Source: Trichuris trichiura (taxonomy: Eukaryota; Nematoda; Enoplea; Trichinellida; Trichuridae). Taken from it: DNA of 64,000 bases. Within the stretch, counting starts at the first letter, position 1; each line of letters begins with the position of its first letter. Positions 37,251 to 49,500 of this stretch are shown piece after piece. Where the stretch lies: contig JBAJFE010000034.1 of assembly GCA_037903355.1 (NCBI GenBank), positions 1,054,001 through 1,118,000 on the forward strand. The letters run 5' to 3'. A program made the position numbers and the translations under genes. The notes beneath the pieces were generated by a model. That model saw nothing but the letters and a program-made list of their open reading frames with translations, ran no database searches and was not told the origin of the DNA.

Positions 37251-38949
37251 ATGATGGAATATTTAGAAAAAAAGAATTTGGCAATTTGCTTGGCTCTAAC
37301 ATTTATACCTTTTTCGAAAGATATGTAGGCCTTGCCTTTACCACTATTGCAGTAAGAAGGGCACCTGTTATTTCTAAATACTGTTCTCCATAACTAAATA
37401 ACTGCTGATAAGAAAGTTACCACACCCTCCCTTTTCTAGACGTTTTCTTTATTAAACAAGGGAATAAATTTAAGAAACGTTTATACAAGAAACCCGTCCA
37501 TTCTGGACGACACCCACATTTTTCACTATTTCATCTTCCTGTTTCCGTTAGAGCCGTAGGTAAAAGCAGTGGTCAATCAGGCTCTAACAATATGCGACCC
37601 AACATACCTAGCATACATTTAAATGGAATATTAGCTAGCGGGTGCCCTACTAGCTCCCTTAGATCTATTGATGCACAATGAAAAGTAAATAAATCATTAA
37701 TTCCTGCCCCTTCCAAAGACCATTAACACTGCTCAGTTTTGCTTCCTTTATACTGCTGTTGAATAAGCGAAAAGATTAGGAAGTTGGGGCATTGTTGTGA
37801 ACGAAGAAGCTTAGGGCCCAAGCTGTCAGCATGAGGCGGAAGATTCGTCGCTATGGTCGCCCACGCGGAACGCCTACCTAATTTTGACATTGCGTTCGCT
37901 TGCTCGCGAGGTTTAAGTTTTAGTTTTGTTTATCGACGTCGCAGAGAACGGTCGCTTTCGTTTGGTCTAGTGAGCGCCGTCACCTCGTGCTTATTTCATC
38001 TTTTGTCACTATTTCGGCTCGATTCGTGACAGGCGCTCCCTAGATTTTATGGTTCAGTTTAAAAGCAAGTTCATTCATCTTCACTCTACAGTGAGTGATG
38101 ACAAGATTAGGGTTCCATTTGCGAAGAGACCGGGCGTCATTTACGAAATAATGTGGTTGCTACACTTTCTATATAGGACAAACGGGCAACATTTTATCGC
38201 ATAAGTTCTATTAGGACATGCAGAATGTGAGCAAAGGTTTCACAAAAGAGTCACTACTTGCCGCATATTCCAATTAATGGGAGAACTTCGAAAGGCATGG
38301 ACAGGGCGCTAAAAGCTTCCGTGGTAGGTCAGTACGCCTCCCTGGGCTCACTCGGTTTTCGATCCAAAAAATCTGCCGGTGGGAAGCTTTTCTACCTAAG
38401 GCACATGTGTAAAGGAGCCATTTCACATCAGACGCAATGTTATCGTCAGTCATGACAATGGACTACCGACTAGCAAGGTATGCAGCGCAGTCATTAATGA
38501 ATTTCAATGCTACATCTCACCCAGCTAATTTTGCTCATTGCACCATAAAAATCCTTTACCGAATAAGCGGTTTCTCGCTAATACATTTGACGACGGAAAA
38601 AGTATAGGTCTAGAACGTACAGAGAAACTGCCCTGTACATTTCTTTAACAATTTGCTTGTCCATTAACTGGTACCGTATTTACATAGTTAGTTATGGCTA
38701 TACACGACAGCGGGAAAAGTAGTGAATGGACAGTTTGGAAATGCGATAGATTCGTACGGCGAATGCCTTTAAACTTTTGAACTTTAAAGCTCACGCTAAT
38801 TCTCACTGTTAACACGGTTGTTGGCACCCGGATAGCGTTCTTATGCCTTCCAAAAACTGCTATCTACAACGGTCGTAATCTGTTGGTAATCGTCGGTAAT
38901 AAACAAATAAATTTAGGTCTAGGTTAATAAAAGAAAAATATATGCATAC

Positions 38950-41900
38950 GTTTTCTACTCGGATGAGTGACCACTTGGCAATTCGGCGAAGTCTTTCGGA
39001 ATTTGCTTCTTCTGTGCCGTCTTTTATCGCGTTTTTATGTATTATCGCTTGAATCTGCAATGCCATTGTTGAACAGAACGGTTAGGCAGCGGGTCATTTT
39101 TCTTGTCTCAAAATACACTGCGACTCTGTTAAGGCACAAGTGCACCATTTTTACGTCTCGTTCTTTGTAATAAAATGATTGTCCCTGTGTAGAGCTAGCA
39201 GAGCATAATCGTTAATGCTTGCTTCTTTAAATGAAGGTAGAAACTGTTTCAGTGTAAAACTTTTATCTTATTATTGCTAGTGTACTATAAATTCTATAAG
39301 TTCTAAGGGCTACGCAAAAGCATTAATGACTAATCTTCTTCCGAGGCTTGCACCACTTCACGCTAAATACAAAATGTTTTAAGGATACGTTAGATATATG
39401 CTTTTCCATAAAAAATAGCCTACCTCTTTCAACACTGCTTCTGCTTTCTCGCGGTCCGTCTTTATGTGTTTATAAATGTCAAATATAGGGAGCTCCACCT
39501 CTGTTAACGTTGTATTTCTGAAATTGCCGGCTATCCTTGGTAAATCTTGGCCTTGAAACATGCAGTACTCTTTCAGAGAATTTGCTATGACCCTGAACCC
39601 ATTGAGCGTAATCTGATTATGGTCCAGAGAAAGCTTTTCGAGACAACAGTTTGTCATTAGAACTTTTGCCAACAGCCTTGCACCAGAATCTTCAATGCAG
39701 TTTCCGCTGATGTTTAATCTTTTCAACTTCGGAGCGCTGACCAGTGCGCTGAGAAGAATGGAAATTGGCATTCCGAGGTTTGCGTTGGAGATGTCTAGTT
39801 CTGCCAATTTCTATGCGCAGTTTGACATATGACGTTTTCGTAAGTTTTAATGATTCAAGGCACAAGTACTTACCGACGTACCGTTGTTTATAATTTTAGC
39901 TAATGTTTCCAAGGCCCTTGGAATTGTTGTAGAATCACCTCTTCTAACGTTAAAATTCTTACCGCCAATGTCAAGAAATTCGAGATTGGGCATTTCAGAA
40001 AGTGCATTTACAATCTCCGGTGCCATGGAGTTGAACTCTGTAATGGATGAATAAAAAACGAGTATTTGAATGACCACTTTGTTACACCATTGTCACGCAT
40101 GTGAAGGTAGCTTACACACTGAAGGCTCGGTAAACTTGTTTCTAAAGTAGGAAGAAGTTCTTCTCCATTCGACACAATGGAATTCATAGCAAGCACAACG
40201 TTGCTGATCAATTGATTAGTGGCCAGACCCATTAATACGCACCTAAAACCAAATGTGGCACGCTTTGAAAAAAGCCTGTGATTGCAAATTCGGCGATGTT
40301 GTGATAGTACTAGAATTATTGCATCAGGTTTCAACGCTAAAGGTTACTGAAATTTACTATAAGACAATTTATATTCCGTTACGAAGCACCCAGTGTTCAA
40401 GAATTTATATTGTGATATTTTTTTAACCAACGCTGCTGTTCTCCTCTGCTGCAGCGGTCTTGAAGCGCTAGAGTTCTGTGCTCTATTAACCCAGTGATTT
40501 CAGAGACAGCGCTGGAAGGCGGATAGTTTCACTAAACGGTGAGCCTTTCACCATGTACAGTTCAAACCACTGTGCACCAAAAAACCAATGGCCTGAATAT
40601 AAAAGGTACATGTTGCCAATTCAGTGATTCAGGCAACCCTGTGGAACCGACATTGGAACGTCCGCTGACTGACAGCGGTTGCGACATCAAGAGAACTGGC
40701 CTGAAGAAGATAGACAAGCTATGTATCAGCAGAATTTTCTTCTTGCTGCTTTTCCGCGCCGCTAGCCCACCAAGATGTTTTTCAATCTGAATCTTCACTT
40801 GGAAATAGTCACGCTTTCTGTATACCAGCGGCGTCGCAAGTTCATGAAATAAGTGAATCAATCTCGGCGGAACGACAGCTACCAAGGACTAGAATTAGCT
40901 TAGCAGATGCAACCAGGCATGTTCTTTAGATTGTTAATTCGAAGAGCTCCTGTCTTTTTAAGTTGCCTTGCCCGCTTACACATTTCGAGGATCACAAAAA
41001 ACTGACTGAATGTTACACTAAGTTTTGCCCTAACGTGGTTAACTTAGATACTTTTCCCCTTTCTTGGTTTGAGTATTTAGCCAAACTAACTAACAGTCAG
41101 AAACGCGCTTTGAAAATTTTTGGACGCCTGAAACTAGGATAACTTGCAGAAATAATATTTTCAGATGTGATCATTACCCATAAAAGGCAAAGCCTCATAT
41201 AGATTGGTTCATGATAGGCACAGAAATTGGTAGTCAGCTTCAGTTTGAAAGATATTTATTCGAAAGGATTTCCGGGTCGGTGTTTTCTTCTCTTTAGTGT
41301 CCAGGCTGATCTCATTGTTACTTCTGTATCTACTACGAAAAATTATTCATCTTTTGTAGTAAAGCAAATATTTCTACACTAAATTAGAGATCTCACTGTA
41401 ATTTGTATGGAAAGCGGTACTTTCTATTTATGTCAAAAAATACACGGAGCTTCCGGACAAAAAGCGTTTCGTCTCCAGAGCGATGTGTAGTGATCTACGC
41501 ATTCGTTTGTCTTTTGACTTTAAGGGCGGCTCCTCAGCATAAATAACAATGAAATTCGAGAAGGCCATAACAAAAAGGCACATTTTCAACTGAGTTAAAG
41601 GCCAGCAGTTCCTCATAACACTATATGAGGCCATATGATCTCATTCTAAACCATTATGCGTACAGTTACATGGACCTCAGTATTATAAACTTTCGTGACA
41701 GACCGATGTAACGAAAATAGCACGCTTCGTAATGGATACATACGCTTACATGCGTCAATCATGAGAAACGTTGTTCTCTATATTTTCTCATTAATCAGGT
41801 GTACCCTTTTTAAACGACAGAGCTTTAAGTTCTTACGTAATCATTCATCAGTGTATAGGAAAGGTCGGCTACGTAGAAATTATTTAAATCTATCATAGGA

Positions 41901-44900
41901 GCACTACTTCTTGACAGTGACTATTTCAACAAATAAAGTTAGCGCTCATTTAAAACAGTTTTTCAGAACAGATGAAATTTCTTAGGCAGCTTCCTACTTT
42001 ACAATCTAATGCATTGTGCTAGTGCACAGCTGTAGAGACCTTAATGTTTCTGATGACAACCGCACTGCCTGGGAAATGTCCAAGTGTCGAAGCGTTACTG
42101 TGTTTGCGAAATAGTCTTTTATAGAAGCTCTACATGTCAGCTGTCTTTTTTTCTTCATATGAAAATTGCATCCGGCAATTTTTAATACCGTGATGTTCTG
42201 ACCACAGCATTTTAGGCATGGCCAAATCTAAAAAATGTTAAATCGTAAAGGACTATGCGATGTAAGGGTAATATACCTCTGCTAAGCGAACACCTGTGAA
42301 GGAGAGATTTAGTTCTGTCAATTCAGGCGTGTAAGGTAATATTCCATAAAGTACCTGTACATATGAAACAGTAGTCTTAACCAAACTTCGAACAGTCTTG
42401 TTTCACCTTTGAGTCCAGCTTTGACTTAAGCGAATTTCCTGAAACATCTAAAATTTTCAGGGAAGACTTTTTTGACGCAGAAGCAGTGAAAAGATTCATT
42501 ATCCATCTTAACGTTTTGAAAGTGAGCCCACATCTTTTGAAACGTAGCGCACGGACGTTTGGTAACTGAACAGCCTGACTTTTGTTCAGACTCTCAAACG
42601 TTGAATCTAAAAGCATGAAGAACATACGTTGAACTACATAAGAGACGGTTGGCAGCAGGTAAATATTTGGTGATCATGACTGTAAGCTATTGGTGTTAAT
42701 AAAGCAGTTGTCAATCTGAGGCCTAAATTATTCGTCTTTTAAAAAGTTTTACTGGCTGAGGTAATATAGAGAAAGAAGCTCTATATCGGACGTAGTGCAG
42801 TTACTTGCAATTAAGCTTGGATAGACTGATCGTTTCAAATTATCATGGATGGAATTCCATGAAAGCTGAACTTCCAAACTGGCGGATATGGTCCTTAATT
42901 TGTTGAATTTGGGACTATGCGAGTCAAATGCATGAATATTTTTTAAATTTAAGCGCTCATGTGTTGACCATTCTCATTTCTACAAATAGGATGAAAACTT
43001 CTATCTTTCAGAGCCAATTCTACCTGCGAAGGATAAAAAGATCCCTGTTTATTTGCAATAACAAAACTCTGACAAGAGGGTCAATTAGCAAGACATGGAG
43101 TACTTCTAGCAGTATGACCACTTGTTGCACCAGACTGCTTCGTATCCCTCCCTAGTCTGTGAATATTCATGTAGCGGAGGAGCTGAATAGGCACAAAATC
43201 CCGAATCACTGAATTCTGAAACATAAAATACACAAAGTGACATACCACCAAAAAATGGTGAAAGATGTGCCATAAACAACGCCTTGCGCAATATCAAAAA
43301 TGCATTTACTTTGGACACTTTGGTGTCATGATTCTGAGACTGAAAATCACTTAAAGGTTCAGTCTTACGAGCCCTTAAAATGTAAGTGCCGAATGCTTTG
43401 AAATCTAGAATGAAATTCAGGAAGTCCCGAAACACAAAATACTGATGGAGGACGAAGCCTTCGCAGTCTTTATTGCTAAGGTAAACCGGAAGGCTTCAAA
43501 TATAAGTTATTATTCTCTGATATTTTTTCGACTAATTGCTCCGCTAACCTTTGTCACGGTTTTTGTTTCGTTTAACTTAAAAACATAACGAACGGAAACG
43601 AGAAATGAAATGCCATAAGAAGATTAAATATGACCGCTTTTCCCATGTAAGAAAGGCTTTGCCGAGAGGCAAAGAATTTTTATGTGACACCGGTGGCGGC
43701 AAAATAGTGCCAGTACCCATATGTCAAAGCTAGCTCACAAACTCATGTAACGAAACTGATCGACGAAGGTCAGGGCGTCCTAAAGAAACTGAGTGTGGAG
43801 ATCTGCTCGCACTGCTTGGCAAAAAAATGAGCCACTACAACGCCATAACTCAGAGAAACTCGGTGACAATGAACCTTAGCGGAAAAGACAGAAAGTGAGA
43901 AAATCTTTGCCAATGTTGTCTGAGTTGACGTGTTGCTCAACAAGTTGAAAATCAAAACCCGGACCATAAAATACAAAATTTTCGACATTCTAAGCGGTAA
44001 CTGGTTATAGTCATAATCCTGAAGATAGATTTAGCGGATTTCTATTGTGTGAAGTTGACTTATAGCTGGTTTGCAATTGCTGAATAATGGACGCATTGAG
44101 TCATAAAGTCGTTTTTAGTTACTGCTATTGCCCTTTTTGCGTTTCACTTTTCGGCAACTGCTCGATGACTTTCTATAACATGTCCCTGCATAATAACGAG
44201 TGCATTCCGTCTTAGGGATTTCAGTGTGGTGGCATGAAGAACATGGGTAGAAGAACCATATTTACGCTAATAGGAACGCTAACCTAAGTATACTAACGAG
44301 CTGTATTTATGCTTCATCTAGAACATAATATTGAACGAACAATGTTATTGAAACTTGATTTCATGACTACTTTAAATTGACAAGAAACAGCGCCCACTCA
44401 TTCTCCTAGATAACACTATCTCTTAATAAATTTAACATTTTTGAAATGCTGTTCCGACGTGAAAAATGACATAAAATTTATGCGCAAACCTTCATAATCA
44501 TCAAAGTCGTTGAATGACAGGTCGAGATCATCCAAGTGGAGACTGGAGTTTTGTGCTAGAGAATGCGTTAGCGCCGTGATGAACTCGCTGGAAACGAAAG
44601 CTTTTAGAACTTGTCAGCTTTTAAAACCTTACTGTTTCAAGCCGCATTGAAGTAGACGAATTGAGCGAAGTACTGGCCATTCTCCAACGGCCTTTGTAAT
44701 AGCAGTGACTACTGAGCTGCTCTTCAAAAAACATCATTTCATGAATTAGGTGCCTGGTACTCGCAGTGATACGCATCTATTAGGTCAAACAGTTTTACTT
44801 CTCTGATTTCTTACAGTTTGATATTCAGTTATTAGTATATTGGCTAAGTTAATCTCATGCTCAACAATACAGTATATGCATTTGAAGCTTTCAACAGGAT

Positions 44901-46565
44901 TTACCGCTTTACCGAATATAAAACTATAAAAAGTTATCACCAAACATAAGTAATATTAAATTGCTATTCATGAAATAGGAAGTCGATGCAAAGTCGTCTT
45001 GCTTTGACTGCAACATTTTTTGTTGCCTTCTTGTTGTTTTACGAACCGGATCAACCACGTGAAGAAATGTCGCGGAAAATCACTGCGAAGCGCTCCACTT
45101 ACTTTAGTAGCACAAGGATCGCTAATGTAAAATAATCAGCATGCCGAAAAAACGTTACTCTTAAAATACGCGACTATTCTCACTCTTTATGAATCACTGA
45201 TGCTAAAATTCAAACTTATACAATTTTTCCTTGGTGGATGTTTGAGACCGCTAAGGCGAAGTGTACAGGTCCAATGATTAACAGCGCAGAAAAAAAACAA
45301 CTTCCTTACCAGATTCAAAAAGCATGCAAGTTACAACAATGCGAAGGCCCTGCTCAATAGCAGTGGCTATGGAACTACACAAAGAGGAAGACCAATTTTA
45401 AACCCGATAATCACCATGGAAAAAGCCAAACAGGCCTCTGCTGTGGCAGAACATGCCACACAATGTAACCAAACGCTCAACCCAAAAGTTTTATGTTATG
45501 AAAAGAACCTACGATTAAGAAGAATCAAAGAAGCCCTTTACATAAGACACAACCACACATACAACCGCGACCGAGGAGCAGATGTAAGTGAAATTTGGAC
45601 AAATATAGTGACGCGTTACGACTGCTGCTCCATAATTGGACGTGATGCAAGAACACATGGAGCAAGTGAAAGAAGAAATAATCACCGCACATGAAAAAAT
45701 GCCAAAAACGGACAAATTACATACCATACAAACAGAAGACCACCAACAAAGAACTTTAAAACACCCGCTTTAAACCATGAAAACGACAGAAGACTCAAGT
45801 CACGCGCACAAGTTACATCCATAACTCACAACCGCTGAAAACGGGTCTCGGTCGACCTGAAAGCTCCGGAGTTATTTAACCCATTAAACGGGAATAATTC
45901 CGTAATAAAACTTTTGCACTATGAAAACATACGCTCCCGTACCAAGAAACCACATTTTCAACAACTTCCTTACCAGACGTATGGAGTCCGCCTGTATGCC
46001 AGTGAACCATAGTGAATACCTCATCGTGAGAATCAGAGGCGTCAAGTCTCTAAATAAAAACTCGTGTATTTTGTCAGCTTTAACACTGTCACAGGTTTAC
46101 GCGGACAGCGCATTGCATATTTGACACTTTTGGTGCGTTTTTGCCATGCAATAAAGGTAAGATTTCGTTGGAACATTTTGGCATTATATTTAGCAGATGC
46201 TTTTCGAAAAGTTATTATATCATAGTTCTTTTACCTGATAACGCTTGTTTGCAGCAACAGTTTATTTAATTTCCGTATGATAAGAAACTTACCTTGCTGT
46301 GAAATGACAGAAGTCGTTCAAATTTAGCGTTTTCCATCCATGGAAGCTGTATATTTTTTCTATGTCCTAACAGAAGACGCAACTTGCAGTGCGCTTTTGT
46401 GGAAAGCGTTCCCTTACCCAAGCGATTTCATGGACGTATGGACAATTTTCAGCATCGGCAACAGCTGCATATGTCCGCCGAAAGTTCCCGCATGGGTAAT
46501 CTATTGGGTGTTCAACTGTTGTTCTATTGGTCAGCAACGAAACCGGTTCAACAATGAGAAGAGAA
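38950..46565 (-). CDS. CARMIL-like leucine-rich repeat protein (both ends incomplete)
   Basis: Similar to CARMIL (capping protein-Arp2/3-myosin I linker), which regulates actin capping at membranes. Minus-strand exons: 46565-46418, 46366-46293, 46049-45974, 44721-44633, 44587-44490, 42914-42805, 42606-42407, 42354-42277, 40242-40088, 40037-39874, 39810-39569, 39517-39424 and 39054-38950. Matches in order: CGNFRRTYAAVAD and DIEKIYSFHGWKTLNLNDF (linker and first LRR), DLTPLILTMRYSLWFTGI, LTHSLAQNSSLHLDDLDLS, LTELNLSFTGV, LEFLDIGGKNF, LKRLNISGNCIEDSGARLLA, then the post-LRR LPIFDIYKHIKTDREKAEAV. Two junctions (44490 to 42914 and 42277 to 40242) are out of phase, so small exons are missing. The PH-domain exons upstream and the capping-protein-binding tail were not found. 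A 33-bp alternative last exon at 39362-39330 would stop soon after the LRRs. Confidence 0.82.
40376..40401 (+). mobile_element. 26-bp micro-insertion of Penelope-like 3' end
   Basis: Only the last 26 bases of the family (CCGTTACGAAGCACCCAG then TGTTCAAG) are present, flanked by a 10-bp duplication AATTTATATT (40366-40375 and 40402-40411). It lies in an intron of the CARMIL-like gene. The match to the tails at 16583-16606 and 50955-50981 makes chance unlikely. Confidence 0.75.
45314..45959 (+). mobile_element. 5'-truncated Penelope-like element with GIY-YIG C-terminus
   Basis: A frame at about 45416-45650 encodes the C-terminal half of a GIY-YIG endonuclease as found in Penelope-like elements: SAVAEHATQCNQTLNPKVL, then RRIKEALYIRH, then YNRDRGADVSEIW. 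It is followed by a 3' untranslated part with a hammerhead-like motif (45835-45863) and the family tail ending CCACATTTTC. The insertion is bracketed by the 18-bp repeat aacaacttccttaccaga (45296-45313 and 45960-45977). The RT and the N-terminal endonuclease are absent. This copy links the non-coding foldback insertions to a Penelope-like element. It sits antisense in an intron of the CARMIL-like gene. Confidence 0.88.
45835..45863 (+). ncRNA. Hammerhead-ribozyme-like motif in retroelement 3' region
   Basis: CTGAAAAC, hairpin GGGTC/GACCT with loop TCGGTC, then GAAAGC, with CTC-CG-GAG just after as a possible stem III. The conserved G of CUGANGA is A here, which should weaken or abolish cleavage if this is a hammerhead. 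Confidence 0.4.
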
Positions 46566-49500
46566 CTAAACAATTCATTGCCATATGCAACTTTATGAGA
46601 AAGTGTTTTCTAAGGAATAGCAAAAGAATCGTAATTGCTACCAATGTTTCACTCTGTCGAAACGTTTTTTATCTTTTAGGCTACAGATTGCAGCGTCAGG
46701 GCTGCGGCTAACTAGTGTTTGTACTAAAGGTTATTTTCCAAAAATTAATTGGCAGGCAGATTCCTTGCCACTGCCGATGAAAACTGTGCAGGCGACAGAA
46801 GCAGGTCAAGAGAACGAAAAAATCGCACTGAAATTTACAACGAAAACTTTTGGACTCAGTAAGAAGCATCTAATTTTCAAGTTGGCGTCCATTAAACATA
46901 ACTTAACTTCCTAATGCTATCCTATTTTTTCTGACGTATGCTATGTTTTAATGGACGTTGGATGGGCATTTACTTCTCGTACTGTTGGACTGGTTGTTAA
47001 TGTTAACCTGAGGATGGCTTAATGTAAACGGAGTTTTTCCTATGCTTCAAACTTATTTCAAGAATGTTGATACTGATAATAAAAACAGTATTCTTTCGAT
47101 GACACAAGTGTTCTTTAAAAATAATGGTACATGAGAACCTTTTAATAGAAAAAATTATTTTAACAGCCTGTGTGGCCTATACTTGTCTAGAAGGACGAAG
47201 TCATAGACGAAACACAGAATATATGCTAAACTTTGTTGAAAAGAGATGGGTTTGTTCACTGAAACAGGTCTCATTTAGCAAAACTATTCTTTCATTCCTT
47301 ATGTTAATAGATAGTAGAAACAGCAGTTGAAATCTGAAAGTATGTATTGAACTTTACAGAATTATTCTGCTTTATACGACAGTCGAAACTGATTTTGAAT
47401 CGCGATAAGTGATTTAGCTAAAGCAAGGCAAGATTGAGCTTTCGACAATGTGCTAAACAACTATGAAAGCATAAGGGCAGTTTCGGGTCAAGCGTAGATG
47501 TTAGTACTGACTTCGCAACTTTCAAAGGCAGACAGAACCCACCTCATTGGCCAACCAGGAAAGTAGTGAACCAGAGAGTTTGCCAAGCTACATGCCAATG
47601 TACTTGCGGCGGTTAACGAACAATAGAAAATCATTGTATGAAACTTGCTCGCCTGACGCTGGATGGTAAACTCTAACTAAAAATACTTTTGGTTAGATGT
47701 AGGCAAAAAAATAACTATACCTGGTCATCTCGGAAACGCAGATATCTTACAAAAGTAACATTGTGCGCTACTTCGACACCCATTTTTCCTGTTAGTTTCG
47801 GGCAGACAACGTATAAACGAAACTTTGATATGATCTAAATGAAAACAAAGTTGAAAATAAGAGTGGCTGAAGAGAACCTACCAGAAATCGAGTTTCAATT
47901 TTTCCCTGCTTGTTTATTTCGACTGGTACAGTGCAGTAAGCTTTCCAAAGTGGCTCCCCAAGTAAATCGATTGAATTTTCTAAACATTTGGCATAAAATA
48001 AAAAACAAAATCGGAAGCGTTACAGAAGGATTACTTTGTATTGCCGACAACATTGGCAAAACGCAAAACCCTGGGCAACTGATTGCAGGCTAACAGGTGA
48101 TAGGAATTGATCTCGAGCGCTGAAAAATGCTCTAACAGGAGCTGATGTTGAGGTCAGGATGACCTTTGAACAATATATTCAACAGACCCGCAAACAGGTC
48201 AGTTGCAGGTCAAGCATGCAGGTTCTTGATGATTTTACAGGTATCACGTAGGTGAAGTGATAAGTTAGCGTTCTTCAAACTGGCGTTAATTTTCTAGTTC
48301 AAATTTCAGTGCAGACAGCTAGTTGCAAACTTACTTCGGTTCTTTAACCACCCGTACCCATCACGCCGCCGTTGATCTTTAGTGATGATCATGTTAGATG
48401 GCCCTTGACGCGCCCCTCCGCTAATCACTAGCTCGCTGTGATGCAGCCAAAACTTAAATCTTATCTTTTGGCTTATCATTAAGCGAAGTGAGTGCAAAAA
48501 GGACAAGAAGAAAGTATTCCAGCAGTCATTTTCAGTTTTTAGCTAAGCCTAAGCCAAAACGCACGGCTTATGTTTTGACTTATGCTTAGGTAAAGACAGA
48601 AAAGAATGGCTGATAAAACCAGTTCTGCTGCCCAAAAACAGGTTTAGTTGTAAACCAGTCGTATGAAAATTTGAATCTAAAAATTTTGAACAGTGAGTTT
48701 CGAGGCTGGCAATAATAACAAAAGCCGACGAAAAGATAGGGTCTTTAGTTATTAATGCCGTTCATGCCTCTACGGTCGATCTCTCCTGATGCGCCTGTTA
48801 GATAACCTCTCCGCACTGCTGTGAGTGCATGTCCCTCCAATCATAGACCCATTATGACGCAGTTCCACGTTGTTTACTATTCTATCCTTGCAACGTATCT
48901 CTGTTACCTCAGCCTGCTTATAAACAACCGTTCTGTACGACATGAGCGCAGACGCTCTGTGATTTCGCTTTCAAGTCAGTTGTCCTTGGCTGTTACCCTG
49001 TAGCCATTCCGCTTATTTCGATGCACATTACCGTTGCTGTTTTGGGTCAGGGAGCAGTAAGCCACACTACTGAAGCAACAATAAAAGCTAAACGACATCA
49101 GGCTTGTCCTAATGCACAACACAAACACAACATGTCTTGGTTTAAATTTAGGTAAAAGCAGATGGCTGAAGAAAAAGCATGCCGGCAGTTATGTTCTGTC
49201 TTCACCTAAGCTAAGTCAGCTTACGTTTTCGTTTAAGCTTAGAGATGGGCAAAACTGGATGGCTGAGGAAGCAGTGCACTGGCAGTTATGTTCAACATTC
49301 ATCTAAACGTAGGCTTGAATGTCGGGCTACCGTTTCAGCTGCGTCGAGGCGTAATGCTGTTTGGCAGATGAGGTCGCACCGATACGTCTCCTGCCATGAG
49401 CATGACGAGAGTCAATGGTAGTAAGGGGAGGGGGATAAATGACTAAAGATCTTGCAAGCTTAATGTGAATTTCACCTCTTTATGTTTAATAACTATTTAT

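Larger units (their letters stand above)
36481..38650 (+). mobile_element. Decayed Penelope-like retroelement (RT plus GIY-YIG)
   Basis: Protein pieces occur in the order expected of a Penelope-like element but are split by frameshifts and stops. They are an N-terminal piece from about 36575 (CRAIKEDLAPGMEGAV), the RT signature YPKFHDLPKIRKPGFP followed after a frameshift by LRPAVSS (36795-36865), a C-terminal RT piece LYKKPVHSGRHPHFSLFHLP then AVVNQALTICDPTY (about 37480-37600), and the GIY-YIG core GVIYEI..CYTFYIGQTGN (38130-38195). The catalytic Asp-Asp box is not readable. A hammerhead-like motif lies just upstream at 36502-36529. A minus-oriented family tail interrupts it near 37141-37250. 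It cannot encode functional protein. It lies antisense to and probably within, or just beyond, the CARMIL-like gene. Confidence 0.8.

Noticed and set aside
40562..40885. 107-codon minus frame inside a CARMIL intron
   Set aside because: Not similar to any CARMIL segment and does not restore phase between the 42277 and 40242 exons.
45314..45375. Minus-strand exon-like stretch (SIATAIEQGLRIVV..) resembling an LRR exon with a good donor
   Set aside because: It lies inside the retroelement insertion, and its apparent donor is the duplicated copy created by the insertion. The true exon ends at 45974 and the next is 44721-44633.
47839..48093. 84-codon plus frame
   Set aside because: No homology recognised and no splice or promoter support.
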